DNA of 6,012 nt from Rhizobiaceae bacterium (GTDB lineage: Bacteria; Pseudomonadota; Alphaproteobacteria; Rhizobiales; Rhizobiaceae). The translations under genes and the position numbers were made by a program. The notes below the pieces were generated by a model, which had not been told where the DNA came from, made no database searches, and saw nothing but the letters and a program-made list of their open reading frames with translations. This document shows, piece after piece, positions 5,517 to 6,012 of the stretch; position 1 is the stretch's first letter, and each line of letters starts with the position of its first letter. The DNA is taken from assembly GCA_028865845.1 (NCBI GenBank), contig JAGWJK010000307.1:1-6012 (forward strand), read 5' to 3'.

Positions 5517-6012
5517 ATGAGCAGTGTCGCGACCAGCGAACCCATTCTGACGCCAAGGCGGGGAAGACCCACGTCGATGCGCGCACGGCTGCAGAACGTG
5601 CTGCCACAGATCGTGCTCGCTCCGAGTTTCGCCATCACGATCATTTTCGTGTACGGCTTCATTATCTGGACGGCCTATCTGTCCTTCACCAACTCGAAGA
5701 CGTTCCCGTCCTACGAGCTGACGGGCGCGCGCGCCTATCAGCGCCTGTGGCGCTGGACCTTCGAAAGCGACCCGCCGTCCTCCTGGTATACCTCGATCAC
5801 CAACATGGGGATCTTCGGCGTCCTCTATATCGGCATATGCCTGGCGCTCGGCCTGTTCCTAGCTATCCTCCTCGATCAGAAAATCCGCGGCGAGGGCCTT
5901 CTGCGCCCGATCTTTCTCTATCCGATGGCCTTGTCCTTCATCGTGACCGGCGTTGCCTGGAAATGGTTCCTCGATCCCGGCCTCGGCCTGGAGCAGACGT
6001 TGCACCAGTTCG
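5517..6012 (+). CDS. CUT1-family sugar ABC transporter permease (GtsB/MalF-like), 5' part
   Basis: The frame is open from the ATG at 5517 to the window end and encodes 165 residues of an inner-membrane permease (COG1175 type), roughly half of a normal protein of about 300 residues. Predicted membrane helices lie near residues 33-55 (LAPSFAITIIFVYGFIIW), 97-118 and 131-149, and the segment LYPMALSFIVTGVAWKWFLDPGLG (starting near residue 134) is close to what I recall of Pseudomonas glucose permease GtsB. Together with a second permease and an ATPase, expected beyond the window, it would form the channel served by the binding protein at 4179-5441. The conserved EAA loop that contacts the ATPase lies past the window edge. 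The N-terminal tail contains TPRRGRP, encoded by an 18-nt inverted copy of the upstream hairpin arm, which may be an insertion. The gap to the previous gene is 75 nt. Confidence 0.92.
   Translation, partial: MSSVATSEPILTPRRGRPTSMRARLQNVLPQIVLAPSFAITIIFVYGFIIWTAYLSFTNSKTFPSYELTGARAYQRLWRWTFESDPPSSWYTSITNMGIFGVLYIGICLALGLFLAILLDQKIRGEGLLRPIFLYPMALSFIVTGVAWKWFLDPGLGLEQTLHQF
5551..5568 (+). repeat. 18-nt inverted copy of the upstream hairpin arm, inside the permease gene
   Basis: CGCCAAGGCGGGGAAGAC is the exact reverse complement of 5455-5472 in the preceding gap. It also matches the downstream hairpin arm and loop (5464-5480) directly at 15 of 17 positions. It falls within codons 12 to 18 of the permease and encodes part of the basic cytoplasmic tail. 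Unlike the intergenic copy it lacks its own left arm, so it looks like half of a palindromic unit. Confidence 0.8.

Overview
The window looks like chromosome or large-replicon sequence from an alphaproteobacterium, most likely of the Rhizobiales (Rhizobium/Sinorhizobium/Agrobacterium type). This rests on the high GC content, the strong GC bias at third codon positions, and the gene families and spacing present. The genus is an inference, because no marker gene is present. All convincing genes lie on the + strand, and there are no RNA genes, insertion sequences or CRISPR arrays.

Layout. Positions 1-99 may be the tail of an upstream gene, followed by a short gap with a 12-nt perfect palindrome. 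Next come three tightly packed metabolic genes: a YdiF/Pct-type (COG4670) acyl-CoA:acetate CoA-transferase (187-1800), a crotonase-family enoyl-CoA hydratase (1793-2572, 8-nt overlap) and an NAD-type aldehyde dehydrogenase (2572-4092, sharing one base in TAATG). An 86-nt gap with a perfect 9-bp hairpin leads to a CUT1-type sugar ABC transporter: a periplasmic binding protein of the glucose-binding (GtsA-like) branch (4179-5441), a 75-nt gap with a perfect 12-bp hairpin, and the start of a GtsB/MalF-like inner-membrane permease (5517 to the window end, incomplete).

How they may work together. The three enzymes form a plausible small-acid module: an aldehyde is oxidised to an acid, the acid is activated to its CoA thioester by CoA transfer, and the thioester is hydrated or dehydrated. 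The transporter should import a sugar. The sequence does not show why the two modules adjoin; they may share a transcript or be independent neighbours. The hairpins at 4130-4152 and 5455-5480 sit where a polycistronic message often changes gene dosage, notably between a binding protein and its permease.

Most of the window is ordinary metabolism and transport, and I do not see a new defence or mobile system. The best unexplained signal is an 18-nt exact inverted copy of the binding-protein/permease hairpin arm inside the first codons of the permease gene (5455-5472 versus 5551-5568). It could be an insertion of a dispersed palindrome or an alternative RNA pairing around the permease start.
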